From the NCBI RefSeq assembly GCF_009729095.1, contig NZ_VTGX01000002.1, positions 992,001 to 1,056,000 of the forward strand: a stretch of 64,000 bases of DNA, in the 5' to 3' direction. A model generated the notes under the pieces. It searched no databases and was not told the DNA's origin. It worked only from the letters and a program-made list of their open reading frames with translations. The DNA is from Mycolicibacterium sp. CBMA 247. Its GTDB lineage: Bacteria > Actinomycetota > Actinomycetes > Mycobacteriales > Mycobacteriaceae. Shown here one piece after another: positions 23,695 through 34,673 of this stretch. Each line of letters opens with the position of its first letter. The first letter of the stretch is position 1. The position numbers were made by a program, and so were the translations under genes.

Positions 23695-25959
23695 ATGCCC
23701 ACGCACACAGCGCTGCGGATCTGCCCCTTCTGCGAAGCCACCTGCGGCCTGACACTCACCATCTCCGACAACCGGGTGACCGGTGCCCGCGGTGACCGCG
23801 ACGACGTGTTCAGCGCGGGGTTCATCTGCCCGAAGGGCGCGAGCTTCGGTGAGCTCGACAACGATCCCGACCGGCTGACGCGCCCACTGGTCCGCCGGGA
23901 CGGCGTGCTGACCGAGGCCACTTGGGACGAGGCGTACGCCGTCGTCGCCGAGCGGCTCGGCGCGGTGATCGGCGAATACGGCGGCGCATCGGTCGGGGTG
24001 TACCTCGGCAACCCGAACGCGCACACCATCGCGGGCAGCCTGTACGCGCCGCTGATCATCCGCGGCCTTGGCACGCGGCAGGTGTTCAGCGCCAGCACGC
24101 TCGACCAGATGCCGAAGCACGTTGCGCTGGGCCTGATGTTCGGCAGCGCAGTCGCGTTCACCGTGCCGGATCTCGACCGCACCGACTATCTGGTGATCAT
24201 CGGGGCGAATCCGCTGGTGTCCAACGGCAGCCTGGCCACCGCCGCGGATTTCCCCGGCAAGCTGCGGGCGTTGCGCAAACGCGGTGGCAGGCTCACCGTC
24301 ATCGACCCCGCCCGCACCCGCACCGCCGAACTGGCCGACCGTCACCTCGCCCCGCGACCCGGCACCGACGCGGCGCTGTTGTTCGCCATCGTGCACGTGC
24401 TGTTCGAGGAGGATCTCGTCGCCGCCGACCTGGGCGGGATCGCCGAGCACGTCACCGGCGTCGAGCAGGTCCGCGCGCTGGCCGACGAATTCTCACCGGA
24501 GGCCGTGGCCGAGGCATGTGGGGTGCGCGCCGAGGAGATCCGGGAGGTGGCCCGGGAGCTCGCGGCGGCCCCAACGGCAGCCGTCTACGGCCGGATCGGT
24601 ACCTCTACGGTCGAGTTCGGCACCATCGGCAGCTGGCTGGTCGACGTGATCAACGTCCTCACCGGCAATCTCGACCGTCCCGGCGGGGCGATGTTCCCGC
24701 TCGGTGCGGCGGCCCCGGCTCCGCGTCCGCCGAAACCGGGCCGCGGGTTCAAGACCGGGCGGTGGGCCAGCCGGGTCTCGGGCTACCCGGAAGTGCTGTC
24801 CGAGCTGCCGGCCGCCGCGCTCGCCGAGGAGATCGACACCGCGGGCGAGGGGCAGATCAAGGCGATGATCACCATCGCCGGAAACCCGGTGCTGTCCGCG
24901 CCCGACGGCGACCGCCTCGACCGGGCGCTCGGCCGCGGACGCGAGGAGAGAGAAGGCGGAGGTGTCGACTTCATGCTTTCCATCGACCCCTACCTCAACG
25001 AGACCACCCGCCATGCCGACGTCATCCTGCCGCCGCCCCCGCCGGCCTGCAGCGCCCACTTCGACGTCGCGCTGAACAACCTCGCGGTGCGCAACAACGT
25101 GCGGTACTCGTCGCCGGCGCTGCCGCTGGACGGACGGCCCGACGAGCCCGAGATCCTGTCCCGTCTCGCCCTGATCCTCTACGGGGTCGGACACGACGGT
25201 GATCCTGCGCTCGTCGACGCGCAGGTGATCGCGACGACGCTCGCGAAGGAGACCGGCGACCCCGATTCACCGGTGGCGGGGCGAAACGTCGACGAGCTCA
25301 CGGCGATGCTCTATCCGGGCCCTGGCTATGAACGCCGCCTCGACATGATGCTGCGGCTCGGGGCCTACGGCGACGCCTTCGGTGCCCGTCCCGACGGGCT
25401 CACGCTGGAGCGGCTGAAGGAAAACCCGCACGGCATCGACCTGGGGCCGCTGCGACCGCGGATCCCCGAGGTGTTGCGAACCCCAAGTGGGCGAATCGAA
25501 CTCGCGCCGGAGCCGATCGTCGCCGATGTGGCGCGGTTGCGCGATGCACTCGGCCGCGCGGCCGGTGGGTTCCTGCTGATCGGCCGGCGCCATCTGCGGT
25601 CCAACAATAGCTGGATGCACAACCTCCCCGCGCTGTCCGGCGGCTCCAACCGGTGCACCTTGCAGATCCACCCCGACGACGCGGCCGATCTGGGTCTCAC
25701 CGACATCGCGGTGATCAAGGGCCCGGGTGGTGAGCTGCTGGCCCCGATCGAGGTGACCGACGGCATGCGGCGCGGCGTCGTCTCGCTGCCACACGGCTGG
25801 GGTCACGACCGCGGCGGAACCGGTCAGGGGCTCGCGACCAGCCGACCCGGCGTGAACGTCAATCAGCTCAACGACGGTTCCCATCTGGACCCGCTGTCGG
25901 GCACCGCGGTGCTCAACGGCATCCCCGTCGACATCGCGCCTGCCGGTCAGGCCGGTTAG
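23695..25959 (+). CDS. Molybdopterin (bis-MGD) oxidoreductase with N-terminal [4Fe-4S] site
   Basis: A 754-residue DMSO-reductase-superfamily protein. Cys10, Cys13, Cys17 and Cys45 (CPFCEATC and FICPKGAS) bind a [4Fe-4S] cluster. The molybdopterin domain includes GNPNAHTIAGS, VIIGANPLVSNGS and the C-terminal HPDDAADLGL/DIAVIKG barrel. In the region where Cys or Sec ligates Mo in nitrate reductase or formate dehydrogenase the sequence is FSASTLDQMPKHVALG, so neither is present. No Tat signal is visible, so it is probably cytoplasmic. Donor and acceptor are unknown, and no small subunit is encoded nearby. It separates hpt from lpqG, which are adjacent in Mtb. Confidence 0.85.
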   Translation: MPTHTALRICPFCEATCGLTLTISDNRVTGARGDRDDVFSAGFICPKGASFGELDNDPDRLTRPLVRRDGVLTEATWDEAYAVVAERLGAVIGEYGGASVGVYLGNPNAHTIAGSLYAPLIIRGLGTRQVFSASTLDQMPKHVALGLMFGSAVAFTVPDLDRTDYLVIIGANPLVSNGSLATAADFPGKLRALRKRGGRLTVIDPARTRTAELADRHLAPRPGTDAALLFAIVHVLFEEDLVAADLGGIAEHVTGVEQVRALADEFSPEAVAEACGVRAEEIREVARELAAAPTAAVYGRIGTSTVEFGTIGSWLVDVINVLTGNLDRPGGAMFPLGAAAPAPRPPKPGRGFKTGRWASRVSGYPEVLSELPAAALAEEIDTAGEGQIKAMITIAGNPVLSAPDGDRLDRALGRGREEREGGGVDFMLSIDPYLNETTRHADVILPPPPPACSAHFDVALNNLAVRNNVRYSSPALPLDGRPDEPEILSRLALILYGVGHDGDPALVDAQVIATTLAKETGDPDSPVAGRNVDELTAMLYPGPGYERRLDMMLRLGAYGDAFGARPDGLTLERLKENPHGIDLGPLRPRIPEVLRTPSGRIELAPEPIVADVARLRDALGRAAGGFLLIGRRHLRSNNSWMHNLPALSGGSNRCTLQIHPDDAADLGLTDIAVIKGPGGELLAPIEVTDGMRRGVVSLPHGWGHDRGGTGQGLATSRPGVNVNQLNDGSHLDPLSGTAVLNGIPVDIAPAGQAG

Positions 25960-26690
25960 GTCAGCTCCCAGATCACCGTCACCGAGAAGCCCACCGTCTG
26001 CTGACCGGGTTCCAGCGGAACCGCCTGCATCGCCGCGCGCGGCATCGGGGTGGGTGTGGGTGGGGTTGAGCCACCGGACTGCTCGGATATCGAGATCACC
26101 TTGCCCAGGTGCAGCCCGGACAGCCCGGCGTACTGCTCGGCACGGTTCTTGGCGTCGTCAAATGCTCGCGCACGCGCGTCGTGCACCAGGTCCGAGTCGT
26201 CCTCGATCGAATAGTCGACCGAGTTGATGCGGGTGGCGTCGCCGCCGGTGCCCGCGATCAGTGCCAGGGTCTGCGATGCCTTGGCGGTATCGCGGATCTT
26301 CACCTTGATCGCATTGCTGGCCCGGTAACCCGAGATAGTGCTGTCGGTGAATTGCGGCTGCACGCTGACCTGGGTTGTGCTGATGTCCTTGCGGTCGACG
26401 CCCGATCCGACCAGCGCATCGATCACGGCCTGCTGGCGTTGGCTGGACTGGTTGAGTGCGGCGGACACATCCGGCGCGATGAATTCCATCGCCACGTCGG
26501 CGGTCAGGGTGTCCGGTACGCCCTGGACGTGGCCGGATCCGACGACGGTCACCTGCCGGGCTCCGGCCAGCGGGCCGGCGTTGCCGGGCCCCGAGGTCGC
26601 ATCACATGCGCTGGCACCGACGGCGATGAGTCCCGCCCCAGCGGCAACGAGTACCCACAACTTCGCATTCGCAGCGATCGGCATGGCCAA
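25956..26690 (-). CDS. lpqG: SIMPL-domain (DUF541) lipoprotein, LpqG-like
   Basis: A 244-residue exported protein. It has a hydrophobic signal (KLWVLVAAGAGLIAVGASAC) with a candidate lipidated Cys at the end, then the SIMPL fold (VTVVGSGHVQGVPDTLTADV, later FDDAKNRAEQYAGLSGLHLG). Function of the family is unknown; members are periplasmic or cell-surface. Its stop overlaps that of the convergent molybdoenzyme. The position beside hpt corresponds to Mtb Rv3623 lpqG. Confidence 0.8.
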   Translation of the reverse strand: MAMPIAANAKLWVLVAAGAGLIAVGASACDATSGPGNAGPLAGARQVTVVGSGHVQGVPDTLTADVAMEFIAPDVSAALNQSSQRQQAVIDALVGSGVDRKDISTTQVSVQPQFTDSTISGYRASNAIKVKIRDTAKASQTLALIAGTGGDATRINSVDYSIEDDSDLVHDARARAFDDAKNRAEQYAGLSGLHLGKVISISEQSGGSTPPTPTPMPRAAMQAVPLEPGQQTVGFSVTVIWELT

Positions 26691-26790
26691 GACCCTACCG
26701 GCACGTCACGGTGTGACCAGGACCCTGCAATGCCGGTCGGGGGAGGCGAGTTCGGCGCTCAGGCCGTTGGGTACCGGCCGTCGCGCAGCA

Positions 26791-27984
26791 TCAGCTCTGG
26801 CTCTCCCTCGTATCGGCAGTTTCGGCGGTGTGTTCGGTGATGGCGTTGACGATCGCCTGCCCGGCCCGGCCCAGCAATTGATCCCGCATGCCCGTGGCCC
26901 AGTCGTGGGAGGCCCGCGCCGCGGTGAGCTGGCCCTTGAAGTGCGGGATCACCTCGCGGGCGAACAATTCATAGGAATGGAACGTGGCGGCCGGTGGTGC
27001 CCAGTCGTGGCCGAGGAGCAGGAAGGTGCCGAATCCGCCGGAACGGTCCAGCAGGTCCTGGATGTAGGTTATGGCGTCGGCCGTGGTGCCGATGCAGCAA
27101 TTGCCGCCTGCCGCATAGTTTTCCACGAACTCATAGGCTGAGCCGGCTGCCTCGGCTTGATTGGACAGCGGTACGAAACCGGCTGCGCCGAAGTAGTTGG
27201 CGAAATCCTGCAAGCCGTAGGTGCAGTCCTCGATGGCCTGCTCGCGGGTATCGGCGAGGTGGATGATGCCCAGGACCCGCCAGTTCTGCCGGTCCGGCTC
27301 GGGCCGGTCGGATTTGGCGGCCTGATCGCGCACGGTGTCCCAGGTGGTCTCGATTGCCGCGTAGCCACCGGGTACCGACATCGACAGCGACAGCAGCGAG
27401 GTGCCCAATGCCCCGGCCAGTCGCGGTCCGGATGGGGAAATCATTGCCGCGGTCGAGATTTCGGGATATGGCCAGGTGTACGGGCGGATATGCAGTGCGG
27501 CGTCGCGCAAGGTGAACCAGTCGCTCTTGCGGTTGATCCGCTCATCGGGTGCGGCGCGGAACAATGCCAGGATCGCCTCGAGGGATTCCTGCATCATCGG
27601 TCGCTGGTCCACCGGGTCGATGCCCATCATGTAGGCATCCGACGGCAGTGCGCCCGGCCCGGTTCCGAACATCACCCGGCCGCGGGTGAGGTGATCGAGC
27701 AGCACCCAGCGGTCGGCCACCATGAGCGGGTGGTGATACGGCAGGGACACCACTCCGGTGCCCAGCCGGATGTGTTTCGTCCGTTCCGCCGCCGCGGCGA
27801 TGAACACCTCCGGGCAGGCGATGAGTTCGTAACCGCCCGAATGATGTTCGCCGAACCAGGCCTCGTCGTAGCCGAGCCGGTCCAGGGCCTCGACCCGGTC
27901 CATGTCGTATTGCAGTGCGGTGGTGGGTGATTGGCCGACCGGGTGAAACGGCGTGATGAAGACGCCGAAGTTCAGCGGCCTCAC
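26791..27984 (-). CDS. LLM class flavin-dependent oxidoreductase (Rv3618-like)
   Basis: A 397-residue luciferase-like monooxygenase of the TIM-barrel fold. It has an N-terminal FGVFITPFHPVG strand, DEAWFGEHHSGGYELIACPE, and the IRLGTGVVSLPYHHPLMVAD and FGTGPGALPSDAYMMGIDP segments typical of FMN-dependent members. It should oxidise a small organic substrate with reduced flavin and O2; substrate unknown. GTG 27984 overlaps the ephA stop, so the two are translationally coupled as in the Mtb Rv3617-Rv3618 neighbourhood. Confidence 0.88.
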   Translation of the reverse strand: MRPLNFGVFITPFHPVGQSPTTALQYDMDRVEALDRLGYDEAWFGEHHSGGYELIACPEVFIAAAAERTKHIRLGTGVVSLPYHHPLMVADRWVLLDHLTRGRVMFGTGPGALPSDAYMMGIDPVDQRPMMQESLEAILALFRAAPDERINRKSDWFTLRDAALHIRPYTWPYPEISTAAMISPSGPRLAGALGTSLLSLSMSVPGGYAAIETTWDTVRDQAAKSDRPEPDRQNWRVLGIIHLADTREQAIEDCTYGLQDFANYFGAAGFVPLSNQAEAAGSAYEFVENYAAGGNCCIGTTADAITYIQDLLDRSGGFGTFLLLGHDWAPPAATFHSYELFAREVIPHFKGQLTAARASHDWATGMRDQLLGRAGQAIVNAITEHTAETADTRESQS

Positions 27985-28946
27985 TTGAGGCCGCCCAGGA
28001 ACTCGAGCAGCGCGGCATTCACCTCATCGGGGCGTTCCTGTTGCAGCCAGTGGCCCGCGCCGTCGAGCAGCACCTCGCGGTAATCGCCGGTGACCACGTC
28101 GCGCACCCGGTCGCGCGGGGTGAAGCTCAGCACCGGGTCCGCGGTGCCGCCCAGGAACAGCGTCGGCACGGTGATCGTCTGGGCCGTGATTGCTTCCGAA
28201 CTCGGATCGGTGAGCTCCCAGTTCCGGTCGAAGTTGCGGTACCAGTTCAGTGGCCCGGTGAAACCGGTCTCGGTGAACGCGGTCACGTAGCGCTCGAACT
28301 CGTCGGGGGTGATCCAGTCCGGCAGCGGTGGCAGGGGGCGGTCGGTCAGGGCCTCCGGGGGAGCGCTGATGCCCTCCAACGTGATCATGCGGCGCAACGA
28401 CTCACGCGGATCGGCGCCCAGTGCGGCGTCGGCGACTCCAGGTTCCTGGAAGTAGAGGATGTAGAAGAAGTTGTCCCCGATCATCTTTCGCCAGATCTGC
28501 GTCGGCGGCGCGGACGCCCGCGGTACCGGCGGCACGCTCATGGCCACCACCGCGCTGACCCGGTCCGGGAAGAACAACGGGAAGGTGGTGACGACGGGCG
28601 AGCCCCAGTCGTGGCCGACGAGCACGGCCTGCTCGGCGCCGACGTCATCGAGCAAGCCGGAAATGTCGGCGGTCAGCTCCACGATGTTGTAGGCATCTAT
28701 GCCCTCGGGCCGCGAGGAGCCGCCGTAACCGCGCTGGTCAGGGGCCAGAACGTGATAGCCGGCCGCCGCCAGTGCCGGAATCTGGTGCCGCCACGAATAG
28801 GCCAGCTCCGGAAATCCGTGGGCCAGCACCACCACCGGATTTCCGCGTTCACCCGCCTCGGTCACCTTCAACGTCACGCCATTGGTATCGACTAACCGCT
28901 CGGTTGGTGTGAGCACGATCTCAGCCAAGCACAGGATCGGCGGCAT
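27981..28946 (-). CDS. ephA: Epoxide hydrolase, alpha/beta hydrolase fold
   Basis: A protein of up to 321 residues. Oxyanion motif HGFPE follows VVLAHG, and the nucleophile Asp lies in VGHDWGSPV. The cap domain carries RNFDRNW, and the catalytic His is in GAGHWLQQERP. It opens epoxides to diols; EphA-type enzymes are linked to lipid or xenobiotic epoxides. The ATG at 28946 gives a longer N-terminus than known EphA proteins; GTG 28916 (VLTPTERLVDTNG) may be the true start. Downstream coupling to the LLM oxidoreductase suggests a joint oxidation/hydrolysis route. Confidence 0.88.
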   Translation of the reverse strand: MPPILCLAEIVLTPTERLVDTNGVTLKVTEAGERGNPVVVLAHGFPELAYSWRHQIPALAAAGYHVLAPDQRGYGGSSRPEGIDAYNIVELTADISGLLDDVGAEQAVLVGHDWGSPVVTTFPLFFPDRVSAVVAMSVPPVPRASAPPTQIWRKMIGDNFFYILYFQEPGVADAALGADPRESLRRMITLEGISAPPEALTDRPLPPLPDWITPDEFERYVTAFTETGFTGPLNWYRNFDRNWELTDPSSEAITAQTITVPTLFLGGTADPVLSFTPRDRVRDVVTGDYREVLLDGAGHWLQQERPDEVNAALLEFLGGLK

Positions 28947-29321
28947 CGTAAGCCCATCTATCCAAAACTATCGAAACTGAAACGACCCGAAGCGCTGTGG
29001 CCGCTGGACCGCATCGCCGACGGTCACCGGCGGCTCCTGGCGACCGCGCGCCGATCAACCAGTGCGCTGGCAGGTGCCACACGTGGCACCCGGCTCAGCG
29101 TCGCGATCGAGCTGGCCGCGGAGTTCACCCGCGCCGTGGAGCCGGACCCGCTGCTGCCACCCCAACTGTTGCCCCAGCCATGGATCGGCACTGCTGCCCG
29201 CGCTGCGGTCGCGGACTGCTGGTCGGACCTGCTGCGGAGCGATCAACCCGAGCCGCTGAACCTCTTCCGCTGGTATGCCGATGTCATGGCGGAGGTGGCC
29301 GGCATCGGGCGCGAGCAGTAG
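28896..29321 (+). pseudogene. Truncated PaaX-like C-terminal domain remnant
   Basis: An open frame without a usable start until GTG 29136. It encodes LKRPEALWPLDRIADG, then DPLLPPQLLPQPWIGTAARA and LNLFRWYADVMAEVAGIG before a stop at 29321. The LLPxxLLPxxWxGxxAR pattern is the C-terminal signature of PaaX-type regulators; the winged-helix N-terminus is missing. It is divergent from ephA, so it may be what is left of an ephA-linked regulator. A short real protein from GTG 29136 (61 residues) cannot be excluded. Confidence 0.45.
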
Positions 29322-29382
29322 CGCTCTGCCGGGGGCCCGTCGGCTAGATACCGTCGGGAACTACCGGACGTTGGTCTAGCGG

Positions 29383-29388
29383 TAGCCT
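29383..29388 (+). promoter_or_regulatory. Candidate -10 element for ftsH
   Basis: TAGCCT in a short A/T-richer stretch about 55 bp before the ftsH start, in the only non-coding gap upstream of the folate operon. Confidence 0.35.
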
Positions 29389-29443
29389 AAAACTCTCAAC
29401 TGCGCACGTTGGAAGGACCAGGCCGAACTCGGCCGAGTGATCG

Positions 29444-31756
<2,313 letters not shown>

Positions 31757-31775
31757 TCCGAGAACGGAGGCTTCG

Positions 31776-32393
31776 ATGTCGCAGTCGCTGCGCGAGCATC
31801 ACAACAACACCGATACGGCCGCGCGGGTGTTCGATCAACCGCGGGCCGAGGCGGCGGTGCGTGAGCTGCTGATCGCCATCGGTGAAGACCCCGATCGTCA
31901 GGGTCTGTTGGACACCCCCGCTCGGGTGGCGCGTGCGTACAAGGAGATGATGGCCGGTCTCTACACAGACCCGGACGCGGTGCTCAACACCACCTTCGAC
32001 GAGGAGCACGACGAGCTCGTGCTGGTCAAGCAGATCCCGCTGTACTCCACCTGTGAGCACCACCTGGTGTCGTTCCACGGGGTGGCCCACGTCGGATACA
32101 TCCCCGGGGTGGACGGCCGGGTGACCGGTCTGTCGAAGATCGCCCGGCTGGTCGACCTGTACTCCAAGCGCCCGCAGGTGCAGGAACGGCTGACCGCTCA
32201 GATCGCCGACGCGCTGATGCGCAAGCTCGATCCGCGCGGGGCCATCGTGGTGATCGAGGCCGAGCACCTCTGCATGGCCATGCGCGGTGTCCGTAAACCC
32301 GGCGCGGTCACCACCACCTCAGCGGTGCGCGGACAGTTCAAGACCGACAAGGCATCCCGGGCCGAGGCGCTGGAACTTATCCTGCGGAAGTGA
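31776..32393 (+). CDS. folE: GTP cyclohydrolase I
   Basis: A 205-residue enzyme converting GTP to 7,8-dihydroneopterin triphosphate, the first step of folate synthesis. Zinc and catalytic motifs are [20 protein letters not shown] and [14 protein letters not shown] 31776 has ACGGAGG upstream. The stop overlaps the folP start (GTGA). Confidence 0.97.
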   Translation: MSQSLREHHNNTDTAARVFDQPRAEAAVRELLIAIGEDPDRQGLLDTPARVARAYKEMMAGLYTDPDAVLNTTFDEEHDELVLVKQIPLYSTCEHHLVSFHGVAHVGYIPGVDGRVTGLSKIARLVDLYSKRPQVQERLTAQIADALMRKLDPRGAIVVIEAEHLCMAMRGVRKPGAVTTTSAVRGQFKTDKASRAEALELILRK

Positions 32394-33223
32394 ACTCCAC
32401 CCGTCTGCAGGTCATGGGAGTTGTGAACGTCACCGACGATTCCTTCTCCGATGGCGGCAAGTTCATCGACCGCGACCGCGCCGTCGACCATGGGCTGACG
32501 CTCGCCGCCGCGGGGGCGGCGATCATCGACGTTGGCGGTGAATCGACCCGGCCCGGTGCGGTGCGCGTGGACCCGGCGGTGGAGGCGGCCCGGGTCGCCC
32601 CCGTCATCGAAGCGCTTGCCTCCCAAGGGATCACCGTCAGCATCGACACCATGCACGCCGAGGTGGCGAAGGTCGCCCTGGAAAGCGGCGCGCAGATCGT
32701 CAACGACGTGTCCGGCGGCCTGGCCGACCCGAATATGGCACCCCTGCTCGCAGAGGCCGGGGTGCCGTGGATCCTGATGCACTGGCGCTCGGTCGGTGCC
32801 ACTCAGCCACATCGGACTCCGGGCTACGGCGATGTGGTCGCCGAGGTTCGGGCTGAACTGCTGTCCGCGGTCGACGCCGCGGTCGCCGCGGGTGTCGACC
32901 CGCAGCGGCTGATCATCGATCCCGGTCTCGGATTCGCCAAGACCGCACAGGACAATTGGGCATTGCTGCACGCCCTGCCCGAATTCGTCGCCACCGGGAT
33001 ACCGGTGCTGGTGGGTGCTTCACGCAAACGCTTCCTCGGTTCCTTGCTGGCCGGGCCGGACGGGACACCGCGGCCACCGGACGGCCGCGAGACCGCCACG
33101 GCAGTGGTCTCGATGCTGGCCGCCCAGCACGGGGCCTGGGGTGTTCGGGTGCACGATGTGGTGGCCTCCGTCGACGCGCTCGCCGTGCTGGAAGCCTGGG
33201 AATCTGGAGGTCGGATTGGCTGA
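32390..33223 (+). CDS. folP: Dihydropteroate synthase
   Basis: A 277-residue TIM barrel joining dihydropterin pyrophosphate and p-aminobenzoate; the sulfonamide target. Motifs: [35 protein letters not shown] and [10 protein letters not shown]. It corresponds to Mtb folP1. GTG 32390 is coupled to folE, and its end overlaps the TTG start of folB. Confidence 0.96.
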   Translation: MNSTRLQVMGVVNVTDDSFSDGGKFIDRDRAVDHGLTLAAAGAAIIDVGGESTRPGAVRVDPAVEAARVAPVIEALASQGITVSIDTMHAEVAKVALESGAQIVNDVSGGLADPNMAPLLAEAGVPWILMHWRSVGATQPHRTPGYGDVVAEVRAELLSAVDAAVAAGVDPQRLIIDPGLGFAKTAQDNWALLHALPEFVATGIPVLVGASRKRFLGSLLAGPDGTPRPPDGRETATAVVSMLAAQHGAWGVRVHDVVASVDALAVLEAWESGGRIG

Positions 33224-33587
33224 TCGAATTGAGTTGCGCGGCTTGCGAGTTCGCGGCAACCACGGGGTATTCGAGCATGAACGCCGCGACGGCCAGGAGT
33301 TTGTCGTCGACATCACGGCGTGGGTGGATCTGCGCCGGGCGGCGGCCACCGACGATCTCGCCGACACCCTCGACTACGGCGCGCTGGCCCAGCGGGCCGC
33401 CGATATCGTCGCGGGCCCGCCGCGCAATTTGATCGAGACGGTCTCGGCCGAGATCGCCGACGCCATCATGGCCGACGAGCGCCTGCACGCGGTCGAGGTT
33501 GTCGTGCACAAGCCCAGCGCCCCGATTCCGCTGACCTTCGACGATGTCGCGGTGGTGGCCCGGCGGTCACGCGGGAGCGCCACGTGA
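33216..33587 (+). CDS. folB: Dihydroneopterin aldolase
   Basis: A 123-residue tunnelling-fold enzyme that forms 6-hydroxymethyl-dihydropterin. It has [20 protein letters not shown] and [12 protein letters not shown], with the conserved Lys in [10 protein letters not shown]. The probable start is TTG 33216, behind CTGGAGGTCGG and inside the end of folP. The stop overlaps folK (GTGA). Confidence 0.93.
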   Translation: MADRIELRGLRVRGNHGVFEHERRDGQEFVVDITAWVDLRRAAATDDLADTLDYGALAQRAADIVAGPPRNLIETVSAEIADAIMADERLHAVEVVVHKPSAPIPLTFDDVAVVARRSRGSAT

Positions 33588-34120
33588 CTTCCATCGTCCT
33601 TTCGATCGGGTCGAATCTCGGCGACCGGCTGGCCCGGTTGCAGTCGGTGGTCGACGGCCTCGGGTCCGCGGTGCGCGCGGTATCGCCGGTGTTCGAGACC
33701 GATGCCTGGGGCGGAGTCGAGCAGGGCCCGTTCCTGAACGCGGTGCTCATCGCCGATGATCCGGACCTCGACGGGCACGGCTGGCTGCGACGCGGCCAGC
33801 AACTCGAGCAGGAGGCGGGCCGGGTCCGGGAGCAGAAGTGGGGCCCGCGCACCCTCGACGTCGACCTGGTCACCTGCCATGCCGGTGACGTCGAGGTGCT
33901 CTCCCGCGACGAGGACCTGACGTTGCCCCACCCGTTGGCCCATCTGCGCGCGTTCGTGCTGATCCCGTGGCTGGCCGTGGATCCGGATGCCACGCTGACG
34001 GTGGCCGGCCGGTCCCGCCGGGTGGCGCACCTGCTGGAGGAGATCGACCCGGTCGAACGGGCCGGGGTCAGGCGCACCGAACTGGCGCTGGACATCCGAA
34101 CCGAACCGGTGGCCGACTGA
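33584..34120 (+). CDS. folK: 6-hydroxymethyl-7,8-dihydropterin pyrophosphokinase
   Basis: A 178-residue enzyme with [11 protein letters not shown] at the start, [11 protein letters not shown], the ATP/Mg2+ site [11 protein letters not shown] and [13 protein letters not shown]. It pyrophosphorylates hydroxymethyl-dihydropterin, feeding FolP. GTG 33584 overlaps folB; the TGA overlaps the next ATG (TGATG). Confidence 0.95.
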   Translation: MTSIVLSIGSNLGDRLARLQSVVDGLGSAVRAVSPVFETDAWGGVEQGPFLNAVLIADDPDLDGHGWLRRGQQLEQEAGRVREQKWGPRTLDVDLVTCHAGDVEVLSRDEDLTLPHPLAHLRAFVLIPWLAVDPDATLTVAGRSRRVAHLLEEIDPVERAGVRRTELALDIRTEPVAD

Positions 34121-34596
34121 TGGGACCGACTCGCAAGCGTGACCTGGCCGGCGCGACGGCTGTCGTGACAATCGTCGGCTACCTGCTGGTCGGGGTGCTC
34201 TACCGGTGGTTCCCGCCGCTCACGATCTGGACCGGACTTTCACTGCTGGCGGTCGCCATCGTCGAGGCGGGCTGGGCGTTCCATGTGCGGGCCAAGATCA
34301 ACGACGGGCAGATCGGGGTCGGCGGAGGCCGGCTGCACCCGCTCACGGTGGCCCGGTCGGTCGTGATCGCCAAGGCCTCGGCCTGGGTCGGAGCCATCGC
34401 GGCGGGCTGGTGGATCGGTGTGCTGTTCTACCTGCTGCCGCGGCGCGGCGAGCTACGGGTGGCCGGCGAGGACACCCCCGGCGCCGTCGTGGCCGCCGTC
34501 AGTGCCCTGGCGCTGGCCGTCGCAGCGGTGTGGTTACAGCATTGCTGCAAGTCCCCCGAGGAACCGCCCGACAATGGCGACACCGCGCCCGAGTAG
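34120..34596 (+). CDS. DUF3180 membrane protein (Rv3605c-like)
   Basis: A 158-residue protein with four predicted membrane helices, around residues 12-30, 35-53, 82-104 and 117-138. DUF3180 proteins are conserved after folK in actinobacteria; function unknown. The start overlaps folK by one base. The tail CCKSPEEPPDNGDTAPE is cytoplasmic-looking and acidic. Confidence 0.85.
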   Translation: MGPTRKRDLAGATAVVTIVGYLLVGVLYRWFPPLTIWTGLSLLAVAIVEAGWAFHVRAKINDGQIGVGGGRLHPLTVARSVVIAKASAWVGAIAAGWWIGVLFYLLPRRGELRVAGEDTPGAVVAAVSALALAVAAVWLQHCCKSPEEPPDNGDTAPE

Positions 34597-34661
34597 ACGA
34601 TTTCCTGAGGTCGGTGGCCGAATCGCCGCAGGGGTCGCCAGGCTGGATGACCTGTGACGGG

Positions 34662-34667
34662 TACAGT
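34662..34667 (+). promoter_or_regulatory. -10 element for a leaderless transcript of the DUF6779-like gene
   Basis: TACAGT six bases before ATG 34674, with no ribosome binding site between, fits a mycobacterial leaderless start. It would let the Rv3604c-like gene be expressed independently of the fol operon. Confidence 0.45.
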
Positions 34668-34673
34668 CGGCGC

